This document shows, one piece after another, positions 10,731-18,456 of a DNA stretch of 40,330 bases; position 1 is the first letter of the stretch; every line of letters begins with the position of its first letter. A model generated the notes under the pieces. It was not told the DNA's origin. It saw only the letters and a program-made list of their open reading frames with translations, and searched no databases. Made by a program: the position numbers and the translations under genes. This stretch comes from a virus: positions 1-40,330 of the IMG/VR virus record IMGVR_UViG_3300008114_000140; one strand, 5' to 3'.

Positions 10731-11189
10731 ATGAAACCAAAATTAATTATAAGTGAAAAAAATGGTGATATTAAGTGGATATCACCGAATGAAGAAACTA
10801 TTGATTTTATAATCAAAAAAGTAATACCATCGGATTCAAATTACGTTTTTATGTATGATGATTCTGAAATTGATTATTCATTTAATTTTTGTTACGATTT
10901 TAATTTTAATGATGAGAATGGTTCAACTGCGATTCCATCTTTAAATTTAGAAAAGGCAAAAGAATTATTTTTAAATTATTTGAGATATAAAAGAAGTGAA
11001 TTATTTCCGGATTTAGATTTACAATATATGAGAGCATTAGAAACCGGAAATCAAACATTAATTCAAGAAATAGTTACAAAAAAACAACAATTAAGAGATT
11101 TGCCAAATATGGATTTTTCAGATGTGACAACCGCAATTCAATTAAAACAAACATGGCCTACTGATATATTAGGAGAATCACCTTTTTAA
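10731..11189 (+). CDS. Probable tail-fibre assembly chaperone-like protein, 152 aa
   Basis: Small soluble protein directly downstream of the giant fibre gene. The C-terminal half (about residues 80-152) reads AKELFLNYLRYKRSELFPDLD, then YMRALETGN, KQQLRDLP and KQTWP. A helical KR-rich segment followed by a (K)QxLRDxP and WP pattern is what I associate with phage tail-fibre assembly (TAP/DUF4376-like) proteins. The N-terminal half is acidic and beta-rich. Position after a fibre gene fits a folding chaperone for it. I cannot exclude that it is a virion component instead. No promoter or terminator separates it from its neighbours, so it is likely co-transcribed with them. Confidence 0.5.
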   Translation: MKPKLIISEKNGDIKWISPNEETIDFIIKKVIPSDSNYVFMYDDSEIDYSFNFCYDFNFNDENGSTAIPSLNLEKAKELFLNYLRYKRSELFPDLDLQYMRALETGNQTLIQEIVTKKQQLRDLPNMDFSDVTTAIQLKQTWPTDILGESPF

Positions 11190-11201
11190 TAAAAAATATA
11201 A

Positions 11202-12569
11202 ATGCCATCATCAACACTATATAGAGCAACCTTACCAAATGGAACATCTGGCGATGTTACATGGACTGAATGTGAAGGAAATGAAGTAACTGTTTTTGTA
11301 CCTTCTAAAATTGGTTCAATAATATTCTCCGCACAAACTGATGAATATACCGTACCTGGAGGTTCGGTTGTTGAAACATTTGGTACAGCGACCAGTGATT
11401 GTTTATCAGCATCTATTACATTCACAACCACAACAACCACATCAGCACCACCAGAACCACCAGCACCAACAACTACAACTTTGGCTCCTTCATCGTTTAG
11501 CTTGGGATATCATGCTTCTTCTGCCGCAAATTCTTGTTACGATTATACATCATCACCAACAACTTATTATTCGTTTGGAGGAACTGTGTTACAAAATACA
11601 CTACAAATATTTACTAATAGTGGATTGACAATTCCCGCACCCAATGGATATTATTCAGATGGAACTAATTATTTTATTATTAGTGATAATGGAACTTTAG
11701 ATGATAAGGGTACGTGTTTATCGGTTACTACAACCACTACAACTACAACAACTACAACAACTACTACAACTACTACAACTACAACAACTACAACAACTAC
11801 TACAACTGCGGCACCAACAACAACTACTACTACAACTGCGGCACCAACAACAACTACTACAACTGAAGCACCAACAACAACTACTACAACGGAAGCGCCA
11901 ACTACAACTACTACAACTGAAGCACCAACAACAACTACTACAACGGAAGCGCCTACAACAACTACTACAACGGAAGCGCCTACAACAACTACTACAACTA
12001 CAACAACAACGGAAGCACCTATAACAACTACAACAACAACGGAAGCACCTACAACAACTACAACTACAACGGAAGCACCTACAACAACTACAACTACAAC
12101 GGCTGCACCATCATATTTCTATTGGAGTGCTGAATATTGTTATTCGGCAACTACTTTGGTTGTAAGATTTAGTGTTGACCAAGTAGCGTTTAGTGTATTT
12201 GAAACTCCTACACCATATACCTGTGTTAGATTACTTGAGCCTACGTTTGGTCCTTCATTTGATATTGATTTGGGTGATGGTTCTACTTATGTGGGAACTG
12301 ATTGTACTTCGTGTCCAGCAGCACCAACTACAACAACTACAGCTGCAATAGTCTATGAATATTGGGATTACGAACCGTGTACCGGTGTAGGTGCGTATGG
12401 TGGAGCACAATATACCTATGAAGGTATAGCAGGAAGTACACCTGGATGTATATCGTTTGGTGGAGAAACGTGGAGTCAGGTTGGACTTGGTGGTTACCCT
12501 GGGCCAGCTAATTTACCATTGTTCTTTGGAACGGTAACCACAGGAGTAAGCTGTACATCGTGTTTATAA
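11202..12569 (+). CDS. Mucin-like Thr-rich virion protein with Cys-containing domains, 455 aa
   Basis: Surface or fibre-like protein of unknown exact location. Residues 1-80 form a small beta-rich domain, followed by a short Thr/Pro linker and a second domain (about 100-172). Residues 176-303 are almost pure Thr: an initial run of 27 Thr, then about eleven units of six to ten Thr ending in EAP or AAP. Two related domains follow, each starting with a YxYW-like segment and ending in a CTSC motif (GTDCTSCP and GVSCTSCL), joined by a second short Thr linker. Such Thr/Pro tracts act as rigid spacers and are classic acceptors for O-glycans. Three glycosyltransferase-type genes lie just downstream, so this is the best candidate substrate in the window. 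Glycosylation itself is inference. Confidence 0.7.
   Translation: MPSSTLYRATLPNGTSGDVTWTECEGNEVTVFVPSKIGSIIFSAQTDEYTVPGGSVVETFGTATSDCLSASITFTTTTTTSAPPEPPAPTTTTLAPSSFSLGYHASSAANSCYDYTSSPTTYYSFGGTVLQNTLQIFTNSGLTIPAPNGYYSDGTNYFIISDNGTLDDKGTCLSVTTTTTTTTTTTTTTTTTTTTTTTTTTTAAPTTTTTTTAAPTTTTTTEAPTTTTTTEAPTTTTTTEAPTTTTTTEAPTTTTTTEAPTTTTTTTTTTEAPITTTTTTEAPTTTTTTTEAPTTTTTTTAAPSYFYWSAEYCYSATTLVVRFSVDQVAFSVFETPTPYTCVRLLEPTFGPSFDIDLGDGSTYVGTDCTSCPAAPTTTTTAAIVYEYWDYEPCTGVGAYGGAQYTYEGIAGSTPGCISFGGETWSQVGLGGYPGPANLPLFFGTVTTGVSCTSCL
11727..12110 (+). repeat. ACA/ACT trinucleotide tract with 27-base (Thr)6-Glu-Ala-Pro units
   Basis: Low-complexity DNA made of ACA and ACT codons (few ACC or ACG), broken by GCGGCACCA or GAAGCACCA/GAAGCGCCA-type punctuation. 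The commonest unit is 27 bases (nine codons). It encodes the Thr-rich spacer of the surrounding gene. Such tracts are prone to replication slippage and to collapse during assembly, so unit number may vary between virions or be wrong here. Confidence 0.9.
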
Positions 12570-12586
12570 AACATTAATTAATTACT

Positions 12587-14584
12587 ATGAAAAAAATTCG
12601 TTACATTTGTTGTCAACCGGCAATAACTTATTACACTTGGCAAGTTGAAGTTCTAATTAACAACTTCAAAAAAATGGGAGTAAATCCAAATTATATTGAT
12701 ATTGTATGTGGTATAGAAAATGGTATTGTTCCGGATGAATGGAAGAAATTAATGTTACATTACAATACTATACGATTTTTCTTTTATAATGATACTAGAA
12801 ACGATAAAGGTTATCAACCATCTATTTATTTTAATTTAATGAAGCAACATATTGTTGCAAGGCCAGAAATTCAAGATGATGTTTTATTTTTACATGATTC
12901 GGATATAGTTTTAACAAAACCACCGAAATTTGATGATATGATAAAAGGTAATAGTTGGTACTTATCTAATACTAAATTTTATATAAATTATGATTATATA
13001 ATCGGTAAAGGTGACCATACATATAAAAAAATGTGTGAAATAGTTGGAATAGACCCACTAATACCAAAGCTACTAAATAATAATTCAGGTGGAGCGCAAT
13101 ATATTGTTAAAAACACTACATATGAATTTTGGGATAAAGTAGAAACTGATAGTATAAATTTATATAAATATTTTTGTGATACTGAACATTTGCATGTTAA
13201 AAAAACTGAATACGATTATCCAATACAAAAATGGACTGCGGGTATGTGGAGTTTACTTTGGAATGCTTGGTTAGCGGGACATGAAACAATAGTAGATGAA
13301 CGATTGGATTTTGGTTGGGTAACTGGTGATATTTCGGAAGTAGAAAAATATCCTATACTACATAATGCAGGAGTTGTGGCAGATTCAACTCATGTACATT
13401 CGTATGCTAAAGGTTTATTTTATAAAGGGGCATACACGGATAAACTTCCTTATAATGCGAAGTTAGATATAAGTGATAAGTTTGCTTCTTCATATTATTG
13501 GAAAGAAATTTGTGAAACCGCAAAAACATCTATATTAATTGAACACCCAAAAATGAGTTTAGTTCAAACTCAATTTAATGATTATAAAATAACAAACTTA
13601 CAAATAGACCCATATGGAGTTTGTAATGCTAAATGTTGGTTTTGCCCAGTAAGATATAAAGGAAATCCTGACCACGGTAAAGAAGTAATGAGTCCTGAAC
13701 TATTTGAAAAGATAATTAAAAATCTTATCGATGAAAGAGAAAGACCAGATGGACTAGTATCAAAAGCATTTAATGGATTTTACACAGCGCATTATAACGA
13801 AGTTCTTTTATATCCGCACTTTGAAGAAATACTTAAAATATGTAGAAAGTATAAATTAGTAACGATGGTACTTTCAAATGGAATACCACTAACACCGGAA
13901 AGAGTTGATATACTAAAAGAGTATCAAGATTGTTTAAGTGGTATCTGCCTAAATACACCTGCATTTGATGCGGATACTTGGAGTAAGAGAAGTGGTATTA
14001 ATATAAAGCAATTTGATAAACTAATATCTAATATAAAATATGCAGTAGAACAATTACCAGAAATGGTAAAACGAAAAGCATTCTCAATTCAAATAAATGG
14101 TTCGCATGAATTATCATTTGTTGAGAAAGGCGGTTGGTTACAAAAAGGTCCACAATTCCCACAGGATATTGACTTAGATGTACAAAATGGAGAGTTAGTT
14201 CAGCAAGAGAAAAAAGCGAAAGAATTATTTCCAGGTGTGAATATTTTTACAGTACCATATCTTATTGATAGAGCTGGACTACTGGATGAAGTAATGAGTA
14301 ACAAACCTGCAATAGAAAGAAATTTGAAAAGAAATGTTGCTGATAAAAAAGTGATTGGGTGTGGAAATGGTAGAGAGGTTGGTGGTAGACCTATTGGGTG
14401 GGTTCATGTAAATGCAAGTGGAAAAGCGTTCCTTTGTTGTAATGATTATGAAATGGAAATGCAGTTTGGGGATTTTAAAACGCAGGAATTGAGAGATTTT
14501 TGGGGAACTGATGAGCATGTTAAAATGGTTGAAAACTCATATGAAACGATTTGTAGAGGATGTGCTTCTGCAATTTTTGAATAA
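12587..14584 (+). CDS. Glycosyltransferase-radical SAM/SPASM fusion protein, 665 aa
   Basis: Two enzymes in one chain. Residues 1-330 resemble a nucleotide-sugar glycosyltransferase of GT-A type: strand-rich start (KIRYICCQPAITYYTWQ) and a DxD metal/nucleotide-sugar motif in FLHDSDIVL (D104, D106). Residues 335-665 form a radical SAM enzyme: CNAKCWFC gives the CxxxCxxC cluster site (C346, C350, C353) in a typical DPYGVCNAKCWFCP context. The C-terminus carries a SPASM-like auxiliary-cluster pattern: C592, then ASGKAFLCCND (C617, C618), FGDF, and CRGC (C656, C659). Known SPASM enzymes modify peptides, proteins or sugars. Here the fusion and location suggest modification of a glycan or glycoprotein in the virion. 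Substrate unknown. It follows the mucin-like gene by 17 bases. The motif reading is firm; the glycosyltransferase family is less certain. Confidence 0.82.
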   Translation: MKKIRYICCQPAITYYTWQVEVLINNFKKMGVNPNYIDIVCGIENGIVPDEWKKLMLHYNTIRFFFYNDTRNDKGYQPSIYFNLMKQHIVARPEIQDDVLFLHDSDIVLTKPPKFDDMIKGNSWYLSNTKFYINYDYIIGKGDHTYKKMCEIVGIDPLIPKLLNNNSGGAQYIVKNTTYEFWDKVETDSINLYKYFCDTEHLHVKKTEYDYPIQKWTAGMWSLLWNAWLAGHETIVDERLDFGWVTGDISEVEKYPILHNAGVVADSTHVHSYAKGLFYKGAYTDKLPYNAKLDISDKFASSYYWKEICETAKTSILIEHPKMSLVQTQFNDYKITNLQIDPYGVCNAKCWFCPVRYKGNPDHGKEVMSPELFEKIIKNLIDERERPDGLVSKAFNGFYTAHYNEVLLYPHFEEILKICRKYKLVTMVLSNGIPLTPERVDILKEYQDCLSGICLNTPAFDADTWSKRSGINIKQFDKLISNIKYAVEQLPEMVKRKAFSIQINGSHELSFVEKGGWLQKGPQFPQDIDLDVQNGELVQQEKKAKELFPGVNIFTVPYLIDRAGLLDEVMSNKPAIERNLKRNVADKKVIGCGNGREVGGRPIGWVHVNASGKAFLCCNDYEMEMQFGDFKTQELRDFWGTDEHVKMVENSYETICRGCASAIFE

Positions 14585-14595
14585 TTTAAAACATA

Positions 14596-14605
14596 TATAT
14601 TTATA
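14596..14605 (+). promoter_or_regulatory. Late-type promoter box TATATTTATA
   Basis: Exact copy of the recurrent box, 13 bases before the ATG at 14619, in the short gap after the radical SAM gene. Confidence 0.55.
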
Positions 14606-14618
14606 TATAAACAATCAT

Positions 14619-14903
14619 ATGGCAACAAAAACCGAAAAAATAGCAGAAGATATTATAGATAATATCAAAAACATTCAAAGTGATGTAAATGGTTATATCT
14701 TTGATTTAGGACAACTTTCTGTAAGAAGCAGAGAGCTAGAATTAGAATCTAAAAGAATACTTGAAATAAAAAAACAAATAGAAGATAAGTTGGATAACCA
14801 AAGTCTTCAATTAGAGAATGTATTATCAGACCTTCAAAGAAAGTATAAAAATGCGGAAATTGATTTAAATGATGGTACGGTTACGTTTGAAGTATCTGAA
14901 TAG
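14619..14903 (+). CDS. Small coiled-coil protein, 94 aa (paralogue of the gene at 18492)
   Basis: Function unknown. The ATG at 14619 (MATKTEKIAEDI) is chosen over upstream in-frame starts because those lie inside the preceding gene and before the promoter-like box at 14596. Residues 10-75 are a predicted coiled coil rich in Lys, Glu, Leu and Ile. The middle (DLGQLSVRSRELELES) and the end (KYKNAEIDLNDGTVTFE) match the gene at 18492 (DFGQIYIRKKELNSEL; KYPRHQIDLEQGTVIYQ), so the two are paralogues. The small size and structural context suggest a virion or assembly factor. The pair flanks the sugar cassette. Confidence 0.8.
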   Translation: MATKTEKIAEDIIDNIKNIQSDVNGYIFDLGQLSVRSRELELESKRILEIKKQIEDKLDNQSLQLENVLSDLQRKYKNAEIDLNDGTVTFEVSE

Positions 14904-14905
14904 TT

Positions 14906-14915
14906 TATATTTATA
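14906..14915 (+). promoter_or_regulatory. Late-type promoter box TATATTTATA
   Basis: Exact box, starting just after the stop codon of the coiled-coil gene and 14 bases before the ATG at 14930. Confidence 0.55.
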
Positions 14916-14929
14916 GAAAACAAAAAAAG

Positions 14930-15232
14930 ATGTTAAAAACTAAAATACAAGAAATTAATCTATTAGGGAATACAATAAATAGACTATATTGTAACATTTT
15001 GAACTACGATTTAGGTAGAGATGCGTGTACTGTTAGATACGAATTGAGATATAGAAATTCACAAAATTCAGTAGCCGAACCAGATTCTTTTATTTCAAGT
15101 GGAGAATGGAAAGTACCTGCTAACATTTTGAATAATTGGGGTATGGATAACTATTTTTTGGCAGAAAAACTATGTGAACACTTGGGATTAACTTTCGTAG
15201 AACATATGACGAATCCCGTAGTGATGGATTAA
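14930..15232 (+). CDS. Hypothetical protein, 100 aa
   Basis: Not recognised. A mixed alpha/beta small protein without signal peptide or membrane segment. The first half has strand-like segments (CTVRYELRYRN). The second half contains GEWKVPANILNNWGMDNYFLAEKLCEHLGLTF, which looks helical and amphipathic. It has its own late-type box upstream and a hairpin with a T-run downstream, so it may be a monocistronic late gene, possibly a small structural protein. The ATG is the only plausible start. Confidence 0.7.
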   Translation: MLKTKIQEINLLGNTINRLYCNILNYDLGRDACTVRYELRYRNSQNSVAEPDSFISSGEWKVPANILNNWGMDNYFLAEKLCEHLGLTFVEHMTNPVVMD

Positions 15233-15255
15233 ATTTGGAAAATTCAAGTTTTTTT
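15231..15255 (+). terminator. Weak hairpin with T-run, overlapping the next promoter
   Basis: AAATTTG (15231-15237) pairs with CAAGTTT (15245-15251) across a 7-base loop, one pair being G-U, and the T-run continues to 15255. It is AT-rich and weak. Its position directly after a stop codon and its similarity to the stronger hairpin at 30280 support it. Confidence 0.45.
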
Positions 15256-15265
15256 CGTATATTTA
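15234..15265 (+). promoter_or_regulatory. Host-type promoter TTTG-N20-TATATTTA
   Basis: TTTG at 15234-15237 and TATATTTA at 15258-15265 are separated by 20 bases, as in the Bacteroidota -33/-7 consensus (TTTG, TAnnTTTG). The ATG at 15270 begins 5 bases after the -7 box, so the transcript would start at or next to the start codon. The same arrangement occurs at 30285-30316. Confidence 0.6.
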
Positions 15266-15269
15266 CATA

Positions 15270-16925
15270 ATGCAAAAAAAGAAGTTACTTTACATATGTC
15301 CGCACCTTTCTACGGGTGGACAACCACAATATACCTATAAACAGATAAAGCATTTTTTATCTGATTTTCAAATTGAAGTTGTTGAAATAAACAATAGTGG
15401 TGGTACTGCATTTGTGGTACAAAAAAATCGTATTAAAAGTTTAGTACCCGTTCATACATTGGGAGAAGATAAATCTAAAATTATAGATGTAATTCAAAAT
15501 TTTAATCCTGATATAATACATTTTCAGGAGATACCGCAGTTTGACCTTCCAGAATATGTGTTGGATATAATATTTGATAATAAAAGAAAATATAATATTG
15601 TTGCAACAACACATGGTTCGTTTACAAATCCTTCGGATATAGTATATCAACCAGATAGATATGTGTTGGTATCGGAATGGAGTAAAAAGAAATTTGAAGA
15701 ATCTAATCTTGGTGTTGAATTAACTACTTGGGAATATCCAATAGAAGAATATTCATTTAATAAAGAGGAATCTCAAATAGAATTGGGATTAGAAAAAGAT
15801 TACAAACATGTTTTAATGGTTGGGCTATTTTCGCCTGGAAAAAACCAAGCGGAAATATTTGAAATAGCAAGAAAATTACAAAAGTATAAAATTAAATTTC
15901 ATTTCGTAGGTAATCAGGCTATGAATTACGAAACATATTGGTCACCATTGATGAAAAACAAACCAGATAATTGTATTGTTTGGGGAGAGCGTGATGATGT
16001 TGATACGTTTTATGCGGCATGTGACCTTTTTTATTTTTCATCAATATTAGAACTAAATCCTCTTTCTATAAAAGAAGCATTATCTTTTAAAATGAAATGC
16101 ATCTTTAGAAAATTATATACATATTTGGATACATATGATGCCAATCCGTTGGTTACATATATAACCGATGATACAAATGCAACTAAACAAATTCTTATAG
16201 AAAATCTAAAACCTGAATTTAAAGAAGGATTTTCAGAAAAGCCAAGAATACAAATAAAACATTTACTAACAACCCCATACAACGATAGAGAACGATTTAG
16301 TATGAAATCTATTCGTCAATTGGAAAGTTATGGAATGGACTATGTTCCAATTGTAAATGAAGTTTATGAAGATTTTGCACCAAAAGAACATTGTAGAAGA
16401 CCTGACCATTTAAGTAAAGATAATAAACCTGGAGAATTATATCCTGGAGCTGGTTTGGGTTGGATTACTGGAAGACATTATGGTTGCTATTTGGCACATA
16501 AAATGGCAGTTGAAAATTTAAATAGAGATTACGATTATACATTAGTGTTTGAAGCAGATGGTTTTATTTATTCAACCGTTGAAGAATTTGTTGATATAGT
16601 ATATAAAGCATGTGATATAGCAGAAAAGAATAACGTTTACTATATTGGATTGGCAAATAACTTAAGTCAATATAAAGAAGTAGTGGATGAGGATTTTAGT
16701 AAAACCGCTCATAATCAAGATTTGGCACATTGTTATTTGTTAAGGAATACCGATAGAGAATGGTGGAATCAAAGAATAAAAGATTGTGAATGGGATGTTG
16801 GTGACCTTTGGTTTAACCACATATTCTATCACCATCAAGAATTAAGATACACTACTAATAAAGTGTATAGTAAGCAAGTTGAAGGATATTCATTACTTGA
16901 TGAAACAATAAAAACTTGGGACTAA
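15270..16925 (+). CDS. Two-domain glycosyltransferase (GT-B then GT-A-like), 551 aa
   Basis: Residues 1-335 look like a GT4-type GT-B transferase: LLYICPHLSTGGQPQYT at the start (glycine-rich acceptor loop), VLMVGLFSPGKNQAEIFEIA at the start of the second Rossmann domain and an E-x7-E motif ELNPLSIKE (E261, E269) for nucleotide-sugar binding. Residues 340-551 form a second module with LVFEADG (E428, D430), an acidic metal-binding motif resembling LPS-modifying GT25-type enzymes, and conserved-looking ends (HCYLLRNTDREWW, GDLWFNHIFYHH). It would add two sugars in sequence or pair one catalytic and one recognition domain. Its stop codon overlaps the next start (TAATG), so the two proteins are probably translationally coupled. 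The host-type promoter upstream suggests expression separate from the late genes. Confidence 0.82.
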   Translation: MQKKKLLYICPHLSTGGQPQYTYKQIKHFLSDFQIEVVEINNSGGTAFVVQKNRIKSLVPVHTLGEDKSKIIDVIQNFNPDIIHFQEIPQFDLPEYVLDIIFDNKRKYNIVATTHGSFTNPSDIVYQPDRYVLVSEWSKKKFEESNLGVELTTWEYPIEEYSFNKEESQIELGLEKDYKHVLMVGLFSPGKNQAEIFEIARKLQKYKIKFHFVGNQAMNYETYWSPLMKNKPDNCIVWGERDDVDTFYAACDLFYFSSILELNPLSIKEALSFKMKCIFRKLYTYLDTYDANPLVTYITDDTNATKQILIENLKPEFKEGFSEKPRIQIKHLLTTPYNDRERFSMKSIRQLESYGMDYVPIVNEVYEDFAPKEHCRRPDHLSKDNKPGELYPGAGLGWITGRHYGCYLAHKMAVENLNRDYDYTLVFEADGFIYSTVEEFVDIVYKACDIAEKNNVYYIGLANNLSQYKEVVDEDFSKTAHNQDLAHCYLLRNTDREWWNQRIKDCEWDVGDLWFNHIFYHHQELRYTTNKVYSKQVEGYSLLDETIKTWD

Positions 16926-18067
16926 TGATTTATAATAATTTAAAAAAGAATAAAAATAATAAAGTAGAAGTACAAAACAGAGTATTATTTCATTTTGTTA
17001 GGGGCCCCTTTGTAGAAATAAAAGGACCGAAAGTATCAAATTATCTTATAAAATTTATTGATAATAAAACTAATAAAGTTCACTTCACATCAGAAATTAC
17101 AAATAATTGTTGGGCAAGATGTAGTATTGAATATTTTGTAGAATGGAAAATTGAAATATTTGAAAATGGAAAATTATGGTTTGAACATACATACGATGCA
17201 AAGGATAAAAGAGTTTATATTGCATTAGATTCAAAAGCATTAGGAGATTCTTTAGCATGGTTTCCATATGTTGATGAATTTAGAAAAAAGCATAAATGTA
17301 AGGTAATAGTTTCCACATTTATGAACGATATGTTTGAAACACAATATCCAGAACTACAATTCGTAAAACCAGGAACAAATGTAGAAAACTTATATTCCAT
17401 GCACACAATCGGATTATTTTATAATGAAGATAGTTCGGTAAACTTTTTTAAAAATCCTATTGACCCAAAAGCGGTAACATTACAACAAATGTGTTCTGAC
17501 ATATTAGGATTGGAATATGTTGAAGTAAAGCCAAAACTAAAAAAAGTTAAAACATTACAAAAAGAAAAACAAGTATGTATTGGCGTATTTGGAACTGCAC
17601 AATCTAAATTTTGGAATAATCCAACCGGATGGCAAGAAGTTGTTGATTGGTTAAATGTTAAAGGATACACCGTAAGACTTATATCAAAAGAAGGTGATGA
17701 TTATATGGGTAATAAGCTTCCAAAAGGAATCATTCATCATCCAAACGGTCCAATTGAAAATGTAATGGAAGAATTAAAACGTTCAAACGCATTTATTGGA
17801 ATTGGTAGTGGATTAAGTTGGTTAAGTTGGGCATTAGAAGTACCAACCGTTTTGGTAAGTGGATTTTCTTATAAATGGGCTGAAATGCAAGATTGTGTAC
17901 GAATAGGTTCACCTGAAGGGAAATGTGAAGGTTGTTTCAATAGAATCAGATTGAATGCAGGGGATTGGAACTGGTGTCCAGACCATAAAGGTACACATAG
18001 ACAATTTGAATGTACTAAATATATTACAGGACAAATGGTAATTAAAGAATTGGAAAAATTTTTATAA
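16925..18067 (+). CDS. Protein O-heptosyltransferase homologue (TibC/Aah, BAHT-like), 380 aa
   Basis: Resembles the bacterial autotransporter heptosyltransferase family, which moves heptose from ADP-heptose to Ser/Thr of surface proteins. Visible signatures: a beta-rich N-terminal domain (1-95), then YIALDSKALGDSLAWFPYVDEFRKKHKCKV with STFMNDMFE, the GT9-like donor half (IGVFGTAQSKFWNNPTGWQEV; IGIGSGLSWLSWAL), and a C-terminal Cys-rich finger CEGCFN...DWNWCPDHKGT..QFECTKY with C334, C337, C351 and C363. Four Cys in this region correspond to the iron-finger of TibC-type enzymes as I remember them. The ATG at 16925 overlaps the previous stop (TAATG) and is preferred to the in-frame TTG at 16916. 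The next gene probably makes its donor. Heptose specificity is inferred. Confidence 0.82.
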   Translation: MIYNNLKKNKNNKVEVQNRVLFHFVRGPFVEIKGPKVSNYLIKFIDNKTNKVHFTSEITNNCWARCSIEYFVEWKIEIFENGKLWFEHTYDAKDKRVYIALDSKALGDSLAWFPYVDEFRKKHKCKVIVSTFMNDMFETQYPELQFVKPGTNVENLYSMHTIGLFYNEDSSVNFFKNPIDPKAVTLQQMCSDILGLEYVEVKPKLKKVKTLQKEKQVCIGVFGTAQSKFWNNPTGWQEVVDWLNVKGYTVRLISKEGDDYMGNKLPKGIIHHPNGPIENVMEELKRSNAFIGIGSGLSWLSWALEVPTVLVSGFSYKWAEMQDCVRIGSPEGKCEGCFNRIRLNAGDWNWCPDHKGTHRQFECTKYITGQMVIKELEKFL

Positions 18068-18456
18068 TGAATAAGGTTTGGGTAAATGGTACATTTGATA
18101 TACTTCATGTTGGACATCTACGTTTATTGGAATTTGCGAAAACATTTGGAGAAGTAAGAGTTGGTATTGATACGGATGAAAGAGTAAAATCCAAAAAGGG
18201 AGAAAATAGACCATATAACAACCTAAACGATAGAATTGAATTTTTATCAAATATAAAAAGTGTACATAGTGTTGTATCGTTTAGTTCCGATGCGGAATTG
18301 ATAGAAAGAATCAAAGAATGGGGACCTGATGTTATGGTTATTGGTAACGATTACAAATATGACGAAATAATAGGAGTAGAATATATTCCAAAAATAGAAT
18401 TTTTCAATAAAATCGAAGGGTTTAGTACCACTAACATTTTAAAAAATAAAAAATAA
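18067..18456 (+). CDS. RfaE2/HldE-C-like nucleotidylyltransferase (probable ADP-heptose synthase), 129 aa
   Basis: Single-domain cytidylyltransferase-fold enzyme that activates a sugar phosphate with a nucleotide. It has VNGTFDILHVGHLRLLEFA with the catalytic HxGH (H14, H17), GIDTDERVKSKKGENRP, DRIEFLSNIKSV, PDVMVIGNDYKYDEIIGVE and the terminal FSTTNIL motif. The KKGxNRPxxxxxDR and GxDYxxxEIxG patterns are closer to the heptose-1-phosphate adenylyltransferase half of HldE than to glycerol-3-phosphate cytidylyltransferase (TagD), although the length (129) equals TagD. Its ATG overlaps the heptosyltransferase stop codon (TAATG), which argues for joint function: making and using ADP-heptose. No kinase or isomerase for earlier steps lies here, so the host would have to supply heptose 1-phosphate. 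Confidence 0.8.
   Translation: MNKVWVNGTFDILHVGHLRLLEFAKTFGEVRVGIDTDERVKSKKGENRPYNNLNDRIEFLSNIKSVHSVVSFSSDAELIERIKEWGPDVMVIGNDYKYDEIIGVEYIPKIEFFNKIEGFSTTNILKNKK

Noticed and set aside
11701-12024. Leu/Gln-rich frame overlapping the Thr tract
   Set aside because: Any frame through an ACA/ACT tract stays open and encodes Gln, Leu or His runs. No start or conserved domain supports it.
14596-14605. TATATTTATA boxes as T4-type late promoters on the minus strand (complement contains TATAAATA)
   Set aside because: The boxes lie upstream of + strand genes, and no minus-strand genes lie on the other side, so the + orientation is more sensible.
16916-16927. TTG start for the heptosyltransferase
   Set aside because: The ATG at 16925 forms a TAATG overlap with the previous stop, as seen at 18067 and 27037, and is the more natural start.
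18067-18456. TagD-type glycerol-3-phosphate cytidylyltransferase
   Set aside because: Length fits, but the KKGxNRP, GxDYxxxEIxG and FSTTNIL patterns and the overlap with a heptosyltransferase favour the RfaE2/HldE-C type. Kept as an alternative.
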